A stretch of 64,000 nucleotides of DNA from Clusia tigrina (taxonomy: Eukaryota; Arthropoda; Insecta; Diptera; Clusiidae), in assembly GCA_920105625.2 (NCBI GenBank), contig OV050030.1, positions 185,675,315 to 185,739,314 of the forward strand. The letters are read 5' to 3'. This document shows, piece after piece, positions 45,734-57,206 of the stretch. Both the position numbers and the translations under genes were made by a program. Numbering within the stretch: position 1 is the first letter of the stretch; every line of letters starts with the position of its first letter. The notes beneath the pieces were generated by a model. The model was not told where the DNA came from. It searched no databases and worked only from the letters and a program-made list of their open reading frames with translations.

Positions 45734-45744
45734 ATCCCCTCCTT
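45734..45744 (-). promoter_or_regulatory. Polypurine tract of errantivirus B
   Basis: AAGGAGGGGAT on the minus strand directly before the 3' LTR; primes plus-strand DNA synthesis in LTR elements. The same tract is at 61273-61283. Confidence 0.75.
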
Positions 45745-45933
45745 AAATATCTGCGTCCCGCAGATTTGATGTTGATACAGGTGGCTGGGGCATTGCCGAC
45801 TTTTCCTTGAATTTCAAAAGGATTGTTGGCATCTCAATCCTCCCAGGCAACTTAGGCCAAATAATGAAGAACGCCGCAATTACCGCACTCAGGATCAATG
45901 CGTCGGTTGCTGTTGAGATTTGGGATCTGATAC

Positions 45934-47205
45934 CTAGAGCGTTGAGATGCTTAATGTTGGTATGCTTAGCTCGTGTAAATACTCCAGGTTTGGTTTGAGA
46001 CCCCGACTTGTCACGTTGGTGAGAACTGACGGTAATGCCTGCAACTTCCTTGATGTTGTGCTCGAAAATGTTTGGTTTTTTACTTCAATAGTTTCATTGT
46101 TAAGCTGAATCACGTATGTGCCTTCAAGAAGCTTTGAATGATTCCCGCTTCTGATGGTTCCATTAAAATTCGATAGGTACACAGTATTCTCATCTATCAG
46201 CTCCATAACTTCCCCGTTGTCGGGTTCATAGTGGCATTGGGCGTCTCCTCCCTTTAGAAGTCGCGCAGGCATCCCTCTTCAGGCAGTTTCCTTACGGCTT
46301 CTGATTCACATATTGTTGAGTTATTGGTTGAACGGCATTTCCCCACTATTCCAAACGTCTCGTCATCGTTTATCAATACTTTTTGGTACTCTAAGGTTGC
46401 TTTTTTACCAAAATATGTCGCAGCTCTGGTTATCAATAGGTGGTATTTGGTTGCTTTTACTTTCGGAATTGATAGTACGTACAACAGTAGAGTACCATTT
46501 GAATACAAAGAGGGTTTTGCATATTCGACAGCTTCAATAACGTTCTGGTACGGCAAGACCTCCTCATTGGTGACGATCAGCTCGGTTTCTTCTTGATTAA
46601 GTAGGTTCGTGTTAACGATGCCTGCCTTCGCCATTTGACATGCGCGTACTATTTCGCCAATCTGCTCCTTCAAAATCTGAATTTGGTTAACGATTATGGT
46701 CTCTGCATTTCCAGAGTTGATCTCTTTGCCTAGGGAATTTACATGTTGCATCATGAGATTCAGATGGTTAGTGGTTTCTAGCGTAACATTAAAAAGTTGT
46801 TCGTTAACTTTGAACTGGTGGTTGTTATTGCTGATGACATCATTTTGGCTTTTTAAGATATTATCCCAATCAGTAGCATCAGGGGAGCCGGCAATCCATT
46901 TCCAGGCTGACCCAATCCAGTTAATTGATCGGCGTCCTCGTGTTCTTACAGCACGTAGCTCATCGAGGTGCTATGTTATCTTATTTAAGTTGTAATCAAT
47001 GAAAGGTTTCCTGACAGCGTTCCGCACAGCATAACCCGATACCTTAAGTTTCATTAGTATCGTCCCGAAGGACTCCAAGTCGATAGTATGTATTAGTTTA
47101 AAATGTCCATTTACAATCCAGGCGTCGCCGTGACGAATAACCACAAGGGGGGAGTTGTATTCAAAAATGTTGAATCCGGAGGCGCTAAATATCAGCAGTA
47201 ATCTA
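45934..47205 (-). pseudogene. env: env of errantivirus B, copy 1 (broken)
   Basis: Envelope glycoprotein of the gypsy/baculovirus F-like type. A hydrophobic signal-like start (LLLIFSASGF, about 47195) lies just after the BEL insertion point. A furin-type site RGRR is followed by a fusion-region motif WIGSAWKWIAGSPDATDWD (about 46860-46950). Beyond are a long helical part, Cys-rich segment and several N-glycosylation sites (NNST, NFNGT, NQT). A TAG stop at about 46974 lies before the furin site, and a one-base change near 46255 shifts the frame; the second copy lacks the latter. The BEL insertion separates env from its upstream sequence. Confidence 0.8.
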
Positions 47206-47223
47206 GCTCAAAGAGAAAGTTAT

Positions 47224-47799
47224 TGTTCAGTCACACTGAACAGATCAACAATTGCACTGTATGTTTATTTTTTATCAGTACAGCGAAAATGCACCATTGA
47301 CAGAAAACAGCACACGCAAAACCAAAATTTCATATTATCAAGGCCAACACTTGCTTGTTGAACTCATTCCCTTCAAAGTAGCTGCCCAGTGCATTGACTT
47401 AGGCGATCATATTTCACTTGGTTGCAATGTGCGCTAAATTATGTATGGGAATGATATAATGATGTTGGCTCGTGTTTGATTATTGACAACGGTGCAGTTT
47501 TGTCCGTCACTTTATTGTTAATTATATTTAAACCAATCAGCATAAAATTGATATAAATAATTGTACAATTCCAATAAAGAATCAGAATCACCTTAACTGC
47601 CTAAGTGTTCTCAATTAAAGTTATACGGTTTCAAGTGACCTATAACATTTCAACAAGTTCTTGGTTTATGTACCAAGGAGCTATCTTCAACATTTGAGCT
47701 TAACTGCCTAAGTGTTCTCTATTACAGTTATACGGTTTCAAGTGACTTATAACATTTCAACAAGCTCTTGGTTTATGTACCAAGGAGCTGACTTCAACA
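47224..47799 (+). repeat. BEL 5' LTR with internal 107-bp duplication
   Basis: Starts TGTTCAGTCACACTGAACAG (an inverted repeat) and ends GACTTCAACA. Segments 47592-47698 and 47699-47799 are tandem copies. AATAAAGAATC at about 47574 is a likely poly(A) signal. Confidence 0.9.
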
Positions 47800-47801
47800 T
47801 T

Positions 47802-47814
47802 TGGTGACCCCGAC
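47802..47814 (+). promoter_or_regulatory. BEL primer-binding site (tryptophan tRNA type)
   Basis: TGGTGACCCCGAC, two bases after the LTR, complements the 3' end of animal tryptophan tRNA (GTCGGGGTCA plus CCA). Recalled from tRNA sequence knowledge. Confidence 0.6.
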
Positions 47815-47847
47815 AATTCAATTGAACAACGTCAATCATCTGACATC

Positions 47848-49690
47848 ATGGCTACCTTCGGCGAGCTAGTGGCACTCCAGAAAGAAACTGGGGAGGAAAT
47901 TCAAGGAATCATTAAGAATTTCAGAAATGACCCAGCTGACAGGAAGACAACCGCTACATATTTCAAGGATCGTTTGTGGCGCCTGAACACTGCATGGGAC
48001 AACTTTGAAGGAAGAGGTAGCAAGCTGAGGACATTAACTGATCAGCCCTTGAATCATGAATACTTTGCATCGGCCTATTACGAACAAATCAACAAAATAG
48101 TCACTGCCCATGTGCAGCTCTTCAATGACGAAATACAAAAACTCGAAGCACTGACTACAACACCATACGTAGGTCCTGCTAAGACACCAGCGGACTCAGC
48201 ACAGCAACCTGGGATCAGCAACACTAAACAACAGAAATGGTTCATAAATCGCCAATTTCACCAGTTCAAAAAATGTGGTACCTGAAGCCCAATTTGGCGG
48301 GAGAACCTGAGCGGGTAATCAGGCATCTCACATTGACTCAATACAATTATGAAACAGCATGGAAATTGCTCCAGGAGAGGTACAGCAACAAGAGAGTGCT
48401 AACTTCCACTTTGATTCAGCGAATACTAGGACATCCAAGTCTCTCATCTGACACAGCATCGTCGACAACTATAAAAAATCTCCACGATGCTGTACGCGAA
48501 AGTCTGCTGGCGCTCGAAAACCTAGGCGTATCTACGTTATCTTGGGATCCATTGCTGCTACATTTTCTCATAAAAAAACTAGATCGCCAAAGCCATATAT
48601 TATATGAGCAATCATTGGAAAGTCCTAAGCAGCTACAAACTATTGATGACTTCCTGCACTTCCTCGAGAACCGGTTTCAATCTTTAGAGGCTCTCGGGGG
48701 GAGTGAAAGACAAAACGCATCAAGAGCTATAGCATCGGTAGCAACAGCTTCCACTTGCAGCTATTGTTCGGGGAAGGACCACCCCCTGTACTATTGCAAG
48801 GGATTCCTGCAATTATCTGCGGTAAATCGATTGAATTGGGCTAAAAAACAAAGGCTCTGTTTCAATTGCCTTAAAAATGATCACACTTTACGAGACTGCA
48901 AATTTCGGAGCTGCACCAAGTGTAACAAAAAGCACAATTCATTGTTACATTTGGAATCGAAGGATCCAGCGCCAACAAATAGCCAACAAATAGCAAGATC
49001 AAATCAACAATCCAGTACAGAAACTAAGTTGACTGCAACCAATTCTTCGGTAACATTAGCTGCAGCTTACACCTTGGCGGCCTGCCAGGGCCATGCCTTA
49101 TTAGCAACAGCTAAAGTCAAAATCACAGCAAATAACGGACAATGTGGTGTTTTCAGGGCAATCTTGGATTCTGGGTCTCAGATCAACCTAGTAACTGAGC
49201 GACTCATTAAGAAATTGACTATTGTTCCAACCAAGGCTGCGTTAAGCATTGAAGGCATTGTTCAAAGAGTGAAGACTGCAACTCAACGGGTCAACGTGAA
49301 ACTACAATCAAGAACAGGCCATTTCGAAACCAGACTAGAGGCTTTTGTACTACAAACAATCATTCCAGCTCAACCAGCTCAACAAATAGACGTCTCATCA
49401 TGGTCGATTCCTGAAAACATACAATTAGCTGACCCGGAATTTAACCAACCAGGAAAAATCGATGTTCTCCTGGGTGCTGAGTTCTACTTCAGCTTAATGG
49501 CAACGGGCCAAATCCAACTATCCACTGATCTACCAGTGCTACAAAATACATCATTGGGCTGGATCATAGGTGGAAAGAGCAAGGGTGAGTCGACAAGCAC
49601 AGCAACTTGCGCGGTTTACATTGAGGACGAAGTATCAACCAACGAATTGATAATGCAATTTTGGAAGCTTGACGACGCCAGAAAGGCAAT
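47848..49690 (+). pseudogene. gag: BEL gag and protease (deleted and frameshifted)
   Basis: ATG 47848 (MATFGELVALQKETGEEIQG). The first 140 codons are the coiled N-terminal Gag. At about 48255-48285 the text jumps to FP-like SPVQKMWYLK, implying loss of roughly 50 codons and a frame change. Then YNYETAWKLLQERYSNKRVL, zinc knuckles CSYCSGKDHPLYYC and CFNCLKNDHTLRDC with CTKCNKKHNSLLH (48760-48960), and the retropepsin box AILDSGSQINLVTE (about 49160). A second shift near 49685 restores the first frame. Confidence 0.85.
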
Positions 49691-52600
49691 GCGAAACTCA
49701 TTTCATACAAACCGTGCCCAAAAACACAGAAGGCCGATACATAGTAAGACTACCATTTTCCGAAGATCGAAGCACCTTGTGAGAGTCAAAAAATCTTGCA
49801 TATAAAAGATTCCTGGCAATAGAACGACGTATGGAAAGGAACCCTCCATTAAAGGCACAATACGCCGAATTCATGAGGCAATATGAAAAGTTAGGACACA
49901 TGAGCGAAATCAACCCCGAAAACATTTTACACCCGCATTACCTCATTCCTCATCACAGCGTGCTTAAGCCAGAAAGCACTACGACAAAGCTGAGGGTTGT
50001 GTTTGATGCATCAGCTAAAACTGCATCTTGACTAGCCCTAAATGACATAATGTACACTGGCCCAACGGTTCAAAGTGATTTATTCTCAATACTGTTGCGC
50101 TTCCGACTACCAAAATTTGTCTTCACAACAGACATCGAAAAGATGTACCGACAAATCCTAGTCGACCCAGCCGATAGAATGCTACAGTTGATCATGTGGA
50201 GAGAAAATGAGAACAAGCCCATAAGGTACTATCAGCTTAATACAATAACTTATGGAACATCGTCAGCACCATATTTGGCCACAAAGTGCCTACAACAGTT
50301 AGCAGAGAAAAACATCGGAAGGTTCCCACTAGGCGCACAAATATTACGTGACGATTTCTATGTCGATGATGGCGTGAGTGGCTCAGACAGCCTATTCACG
50401 GCTATCGAAATGCAGAAACAATTGACAACACTACTCCACGGTTCAGGATTCAAACTACGGAAATGGTGCGCCAATCATCCTCAGCTGCTAGATAGTATAT
50501 CTCCAGAGGATCAGGAAGTTAATCTCGACTTTGAAAACTCCTCGACCAAGACATTAGGACTAACCTGGATGCCAAAATCTGAATTATTCTGTATAAAGGC
50601 GGAGTTACCTGATAATACAACAATAACAAAACGCACTATAATATCAGACATAGCAAGAATATTTGATCCATTAGGTCTCGTAGGTCCAGTGGTCATCACG
50701 GCAAAAATATTTATCCAACAACTATGGCAACTGCAGATATCTTGGGATGAACATCTACCAGCAGAAATGCAGACAAAATGGACTACTTTCCGTAGAAACT
50801 TAAAGGAATTAAACGACACACGTACCTCCAGGCACGTTTTCAACGGTCAGAAACCGATAACGACAGAGATTCATACGTTCGTAGATGCCTCCGAGAAGGC
50901 ATATGGCGCTGCAGTTTATCTACGATCGAGGCTTCAAGATAACAGAATAATTGGTAGACTTTTGTGTGCCAAATCACGTGTCGCACCTCTCAAGGAACAA
51001 ACGCTGCCTCGTTTAGAATTATGTGCAGCAGTGTTAGGAGTCGAGCTAGAATCAAGAGTAAAACGGGATTTACACTTAGCCAACAACACTTCTCATTTCT
51101 GGTCAGACTCGGAAATTGTATCTTGTATAAATTCTTGGATAAATTCGTCATCATCATCCTTGCGAACATTTGTAGCTAACAGAGTAAACACAATCCAGAA
51201 ACTCTCTAGCGCTCACCAGTGGCGCCATGTATCCTCCAAGGACAATCCTGCAGACGTCATCTCTCGAGGGCTTCAGCCAAATAAACTCATGACTTGCAAT
51301 ATATGGTTCTATGGGCCCATCTTTCTACATGGAATGGAATCACACTGGCCGAAACCATTTTTAAGGGAACACCACATTCCAACGGACTTAGAACAAAAAC
51401 ACAAGGCTCCGATTGTAGCAACCACAACCACCTGCACAGGACTAGAAGATATCATTTACAACGTGAAGCATGGTAACTCATTTAAAGTTCTACAAAGAAC
51501 CATTGGATATGTTCTAAGATTCATTAAAAATCTAAAACTGTCACGAGATAAACGTTCATCACAGAAATCGTTAACTTCTGGGGAGTTGGACGCATCATTA
51601 ACGATCATAGTAAGAACCATACAAGCCTCTGAGTTCGAGCATGAAATCAAACAATTAAGAAAACACAATGGAATCGACAGAGCCAGCCCACTCAGCAGCT
51701 TATCCCCTTTCATAGACGACAATGGCGTGCTACGAGTTGGTGGGCTATTAGCTGCATAAACTTTATCATATGATGCTAAACATCCAATGCTGCTTCCATA
51801 CAATGATCCAATTTCAAAAATTATACTTGCCATGATACATGAGAGTAATTTGCATTGTGGTCCACAGACCCTGTTAGCAGCATCTAGGCAGCGATTTTGG
51901 GTCATAAAAGGAAAGACAATGGCACGAAATATTGTGCAAAAATGCATTCGCTGCACCAGAGCCAGGCCGAAGCTATACAAGCAAGTGATGGGAGACCTGC
52001 CTTCAACCAGAGTCACTGAAGCACGACCATTCGTCAACGCCGGTGTCGCTTATTGTGGACCCTTCTGGGTACACTACAAGATCCGTGGAAAAAAACCACA
52101 TAAGGTTTACATCGCCGTCTTCTGCTGCTTTGCCACAAAGGCAGTTCATTTAGAGGTAGTCAGCGATTTAACTACCGAAGCCTTCATTGCATCACTAAAA
52201 CGTTTTACGTCTCGTCGTGGTCGATGTGATACCATATACTCGGACAATGCAACCAATTTTGTCGGAGCTAAAAATAAACTAGAAGAGCTAAACGACTCCA
52301 TTTTTGCCAACGACTCTCGGGAGAAAATCATTAAAACTTGCAGTGATCGTGGATCAAATTTCAAATTCATACCCCCTAGAGCTCCACACTTTGGGGGCTT
52401 ATGGGAGGCTGCGGTCAAATCAGCGAAACATCTATTGCTTCGGAGCGTTTCAACAGCCTCGCTCACGTATGAAGAGCTTGAAACCGTTGTCATCGAAATA
52501 GAAGCAATCCTTAACTCTCGACCGTTAACTCCAATATCAACAGATCCAAACGATTTAACAGCACTAACACCGGGACATTTTCTTATTGGAGAACCATTGA

Positions 52601-52953
52601 CTGCACAAATAGACAGAGGCACGCCAAGTTTCAAGATTTCCATGCCAACAAGATGGAAATTGGTGACACAACTCAAGCATGAATTCTGGGATCGTTGGTC
52701 CCGTGAATACCTCAATCAACTACAGCAAAAACATAAATGGAAGGACCAATCACAAAATATCCGGAAAGGACAAATGGTTATTATCAAAGAAGATAATGTG
52801 CCCACCTTACAATGGCCACTTGGAAGAATACAACGAGTCTACAAGCGAAACGACGGAATGGTGCGAGTGGTAGACGTAAAAACATCAACAGGTGTGTGGA
52901 AACGTCTGATTCACAGACTTGCACCACTGTTTCGTGAGAAGGTTTCTGAATGA
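49691..52953 (+). pseudogene. pol: BEL pol: RT-RNase H-integrase
   Basis: Starts in the pre-RT region (ERRMERNPPLKAQYAEFM). RT: KLRVVFDASAKT, FTTDIEKMYRQILVD, TYGTSSAPYLATK, DDFYVDDGVSG (motif C intact). RNase H: TFVDASEKAYGAAVY, LPRLELCAAVLG. Integrase: HCGPQ and CIRCTRARP zinc site, SDNATNFVGAK and PPHFGG-type end; but the usual GVDY-GPF reads GVAYCGPF, so the first catalytic Asp is changed to Ala. Stops: TGA near 49775, TGA at 50029, TAA at 51757. Ends at TGA 52951-52953, with env in the same frame. Confidence 0.88.
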
Positions 52954-54806
52954 CCAGACATAAATCGAGATTCATTACAAGATGCGCAGCCTGAGCAACA
53001 ACAGATATCATTAACTTCTGAGGATAATTTAAATGACATACCCAGAAAGCGACGGAAACCAACTAACAATGCCATTCTCGTAACATTAGCTCTATCCCTA
53101 CTGTTACTTCCTGCAGTACCGGGCAATATTATTCAGGTTCAAAATTTTGGTACAAATCCTGGAATATACTTTGAAGGAATTGGCATAACAAGGATTGACA
53201 CAGCGGAATGGAAATTGGTGGTCTACTATGATTTGAATCCATTCTGGGAAGAAATGAAAATATTCTCGTCTGGGGTAGCGACCCTTCAACGTCTGTGCTC
53301 AAGACTACAACAAGATACTGCCTGCGACGTCCTGATTAAGAATTTTGACGACACAACAAAGGAGCTTACTCAGGACAGGGCTCTGCTCTCGACTAGTCGT
53401 CCAAGGAGAGCAGCCCTCAATATCGTTCGAAATGTCGCTCGTACCTTGTTCTGTGTTCTGGACTCTGACTATGCGGAACAGATGTCGGAAATAATCAACA
53501 ACGTTAAGACAGACGAAGCTCACACTATAAGGCTTCTTAAAAACCAAACCTCTATCATTGATTCCACCATAAGTGTCATCAAACACAATGCGCTTACAAC
53601 AAAATCAAATATCGTAGATCTGCAGCAGAAGATGAACTCTATGATGGAACAAATGGAAATTGAAGGAGAACAAATCAAATTTTCCCAACTCTTTGCATCA
53701 CTTTCAAACCAATTAACACTGATGGCAATCAATTTACAGCGGGTACAGGCAGAAGTAATAAGTGTACTCACTGACACCCACCATGGAAAAATCAGTCCGT
53801 TACTAATCACGCCTCAACAACTGCAGAATGAAATCAACATTATTAAGGCCCATCTTCCTCCATCACGACTTCTGCCCATAGAACAAGATAATTTGGTGAA
53901 GTTCTACAAAATCATAAAAGCGGAGGGAGCAATAACCAAGAATGAGGTCATCTTCGAAATTAAGCTGCCATTAATCGATCAACAATCCTTTGATCTTTTT
54001 AATCTCATCCCAATTTCTATGGTCAAAAACAAAACTATGATCACTATTGCAACCGATGCACAATTCTTAGCAGTAAATGCGCATCGAGATGAGTACATTC
54101 CACTAAGTGCAACCGATCTGAGAGCATGTTTTAAATCTGAGGAAGACACCTACATCGGCGATAGCAAGAAACCCATATTTGGAAAGGAATCATCCATGCA
54201 TTCCTGCGAAATTCACATGTTCAACGACAAGAATACTACGCAATGCAGACTGACACAACTTCAAGGAACCCTGGCATGGATACAAATCACAGAAATCAAT
54301 GGATATTTTCAACTACGTCAGACTATGAAATATCAGCAGTCTGTGGCACAAATCTGACGCAATTAATACTATCAGGATCCGGCATATTAATAATAAAGCC
54401 TAACTGTGTAATTAAGGGAAACCTAGTCACCATTCAAGGCTTCCATACATCGTCTAGCACCATACATACATCATACGCCAGATTCACGGTCATCCAAAAC
54501 ATCAATACATCTGAGGAAAGAAAACGGATTTTCAATACAACATACACCAAATTTGACACCAAATTGGAACAACTCACCATACTCCAAAACCAACTGGCAA
54601 GTGAAGAATTCACCAATCTACAAAATTTAATACAGTCCAACAGCCAGCATCATCATGCGGTAAGCTACTCCGCACTCATCATTTCCACGTTTTTTCTCAT
54701 CATAATACTGAAATTAAAAAGTAAGCGCAGTGCTCCGACTATCCCCACACCTCAACCACGTCAGCGACAGCAAACAAATGAATCATCTTTCACTGTTCAC
54801 ATATAA
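52954..54806 (+). pseudogene. env: BEL env-like gene (frameshifted)
   Basis: Follows pol in the same frame after a single TGA. A hydrophobic signal-like segment (ILVTLALSLLLLPAVPG, 53076-53126) precedes an ectodomain. A furin-type site SRPRR with a downstream fusion-like AALNIVRNVARTLF lies at 53395-53450. Long helical coiled parts follow, then Cys-containing segments. A frameshift at about 54330 moves the rest to another frame, which ends with a membrane segment (YSALIISTFFLIIIL, about 54668-54712) and a basic tail. It resembles roo/gypsy/baculovirus F-type envelopes; no start codon is obvious, so splicing or in-frame readthrough is possible. Confidence 0.75.
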
Positions 54807-54841
54807 TCCAAAATTGAGCAAATACTCAACGCCCGGCAGAA

Positions 54842-55417
54842 TGTTCAGTCACACTGAACAGATCAACAATTGCACTTTATGTTTATTTTTTATCAGTACA
54901 GCGAAAATGCACCATTGACAGAAACCAGCACACGCAAAACCAAAATTTCATATTATCAAGGCCAACACTTGCTTGTTGAACTCATTCCCTTCAAAGTAGC
55001 TGCCCAGTGCATTGACTTAGGCGATCATATTTCACTTGGTTCCAATGTGCGCTAAATTATGTATGGAAATGATATAATGATGTTGGCTCGTGTTTGATTA
55101 TTGACAACGGTGCAGTTTTGTCCGTCACTTTATTATTAATTATATTTAAACCAATCAGCATAAAATTGATATAAATAATTGTACAATTCCAATAAAGAAT
55201 CAGAATCACCTTAACTGCCTAAGTGTTCTCAATTAAATTTATATGGTTTCAAGTGACCTATAAAATTTCAACAAGTTCTTGGTTTATGTACCAAGGAGCT
55301 ATCTTCAACATTTGAGCTTAACTGCCTAAGTGTTCTCTATTACAGTTATACGGTTTCAAGTGACCTATAACATTTCAACAAGCTCTTGGTTTATGTACCA
55401 AGGAGCTGACTTCAACA
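54842..55417 (+). repeat. BEL 3' LTR
   Basis: 576 bp, near-identical to 47224-47799 and with the same 107-bp internal duplication. Followed by the target repeat GTTAT. Confidence 0.9.
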
Positions 55418-55811
55418 GTTATCAACTTATATATATTTTTAAATATAGTCTTAACATTATTATAGTAGAATTTTGCTTAGTGCCGATTGTGTTTTTTTGT
55501 TTTTAATAAAAATTTAAAAAAGGAAAACATTTTTTGTTGTCTTACATACTAGTTATTTTTTGAGTAAGTTCTTTTTTCTTTTGCTTGTGAGGTGCACTTT
55601 TCTTTTTTTTCTTTTATTCATATAGTGAGATGCCATTAATTTTTCTATATTGTGAGATGCCATTTTTCTAATAAAATTTTTTTATATAGTGAAAAGCCAT
55701 TTTTTTTCTTATTTAATTTTTTTTATAGTGAGGTGCTTTTTTTCAAATATAACTTATAAATTACGACGTTTATATTTTTGATCTTATTGAGGAATAATGA
55801 AGGAAATTCGT
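55418..55811 (-). other. Errantivirus B pol-env intergenic region
   Basis: AT-rich, with plus-strand words such as ATAGTGAGATGCCATT repeated at about 55623, 55650 and 55685. No coding frame. In gypsy-type elements env is expressed from a spliced RNA, and the acceptor would lie close to the BEL insertion; TTTCTCTTTGAGCTAG on the minus strand just beyond it is a candidate. Confidence 0.4.
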
Positions 55812-57182
55812 TTATGTGTTTTTAAGTTGTGCCTTATGAATTTTCTTCCCTTTATCTGTATTAATAGTCACAGTATTGTCCTTTCCTACAGTTGCCTTTT
55901 TATACAACGGTCTTTGTTTGGGTTTAATCTGTTTGTCTCTGATATAGATGGTGTCACCTTTTTCATACTTCCGCGGAGCTCGCCTATTCTTACTTAACCT
56001 TAAATTCCTTATTTCCTGATTTTTCTTAATTTGCGACTTGATTTCCTTGTGAACTCTACTCTTAAAATCTGACAAATTTTTATAGTTAGTTCTCTGCGTT
56101 CTGTTAAAAAATATATCGCTTGGTTTTTGCTTTATGATGGAGTGGATGGTGGTATTATAGCGGTCCACTGCAATATTAAGTAGCTCTTTTGAGCTCATGT
56201 TCTTTATTTTTTTTTTGTAGGCATCGATATATCTCAATAATGGTCGAGTGCAGTTTTCCACTTGGCCATTTACCTCACTCCTTTGAATGGGAGTTTGATA
56301 GAGCTTTATACCGAGACTTCTTATATAATGGGAGACAACAGGACTCATAAACCCACGTTCGTTGTCTGTAACTATTATCTTAAGTGCCGTAAAGTAATGC
56401 AAGAGTTTTGAAAATTTTTTGCGAAGGGTAATTGCTGATCGGTCCTTGATATGGAAAAACTTAGCGAATTTGGAAAATTTATCAATGCATGACAGAAATT
56501 TTTCGCCCTGCAATGCGAAAATATGCACATGGACAATCTCACAAGGATATTTTGGAATTGGGGTGTCTTTTAAAGGTGGTACTGATGGGTGCCTATCATA
56601 CTTGTTTAGATGACAAATCTCGCAATGGGCCGTATAATTTTTTATCTGACTCATCATTCTAGGAAAATAATATTTCTCAAGTATCTGAATCCTGTTCTCT
56701 CGCGGATTCCTATGCGCTCTTTTATGTTCCCTCTCTATTATCTCGCAAACCCTATTCTCGTTGGCAATATCCTCTACTATTCTCTGGGTAATTCGAATTT
56801 TGTATAACAAAAAGTTATCTAGATACACATCCTGGAAGAGTTGTAGGTGGTTTTCTGGTATTTTTACCCTATTAACTATAGACGGATTCAGACATTCCTT
56901 TAAAATTTTTGTTAACATGCTTTTTTCGATTTTGGCTAGAGTAAAATAGTGTCGTGAGTAACCGGGATGAGGGTTCTCTTTACAACTCAACTCCTTGCCT
57001 TCCCTGAAGATAATTTGGTTTTTAAAGACGTTTAGCGGTGCTTCCACATGAGGCAATAAGTCTGTAGCGTCTTGGTCAGCACTATGAGCTGTACCATTTT
57101 CACTTGCCGTGTCTGTTGTAGAGCCTCTTCCCTCGCTAGCTGAAACTGTCCTTGAAGCATCACTGTCCTCGCTGGCTGTCAC
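55812..57182 (-). pseudogene. pol: Errantivirus B integrase
   Basis: About 456 codons open to 55812. An N-terminal Ser/Asp-rich linker (ASEDSDASRTVSASEGRG) leads to the H-H-C-C zinc site (EHKRAHRNPRENRI ... HCEICHLNKYDRHP) and the catalytic core. The position of the first catalytic Asp reads VHVHIFALQGEKFL (His for Asp); the second is kept in IIVTDNERGF and the Glu in SEVNGQVEN. A C-terminal basic domain KYEKGDTIYIRDKQIKP follows. The frame is open, but loss of the first Asp should abolish strand transfer. Confidence 0.85.
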
Positions 57183-57206
57183 CGTAGTTAAATCTCCTCC
57201 ATCAAT

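Larger units (their letters stand above)
47224..55417 (+). mobile_element. BEL/Pao retrotransposon with env, inserted in errantivirus B
   Basis: 8,194 bp with two 576-bp LTRs (TG...CA) and a perfect 5-bp target duplication GTTAT (47219-47223, 55418-55422). Order LTR-PBS-gag-PR-RT-RNase H-integrase-env-LTR on the plus strand, opposite to its host errantivirus. Few LTR differences (for example T/C at 47355 region, one or two others) suggest a fairly recent insertion, yet every ORF is broken. The same insertion is present in the second tandem unit at 62764. Confidence 0.92.

Noticed and set aside
45807..46995. Several plus-strand frames duplicated exactly at 61346-62535
   Set aside because: They are the antisense of errantivirus B env; the repetition reflects the tandem duplication, not a conserved gene.
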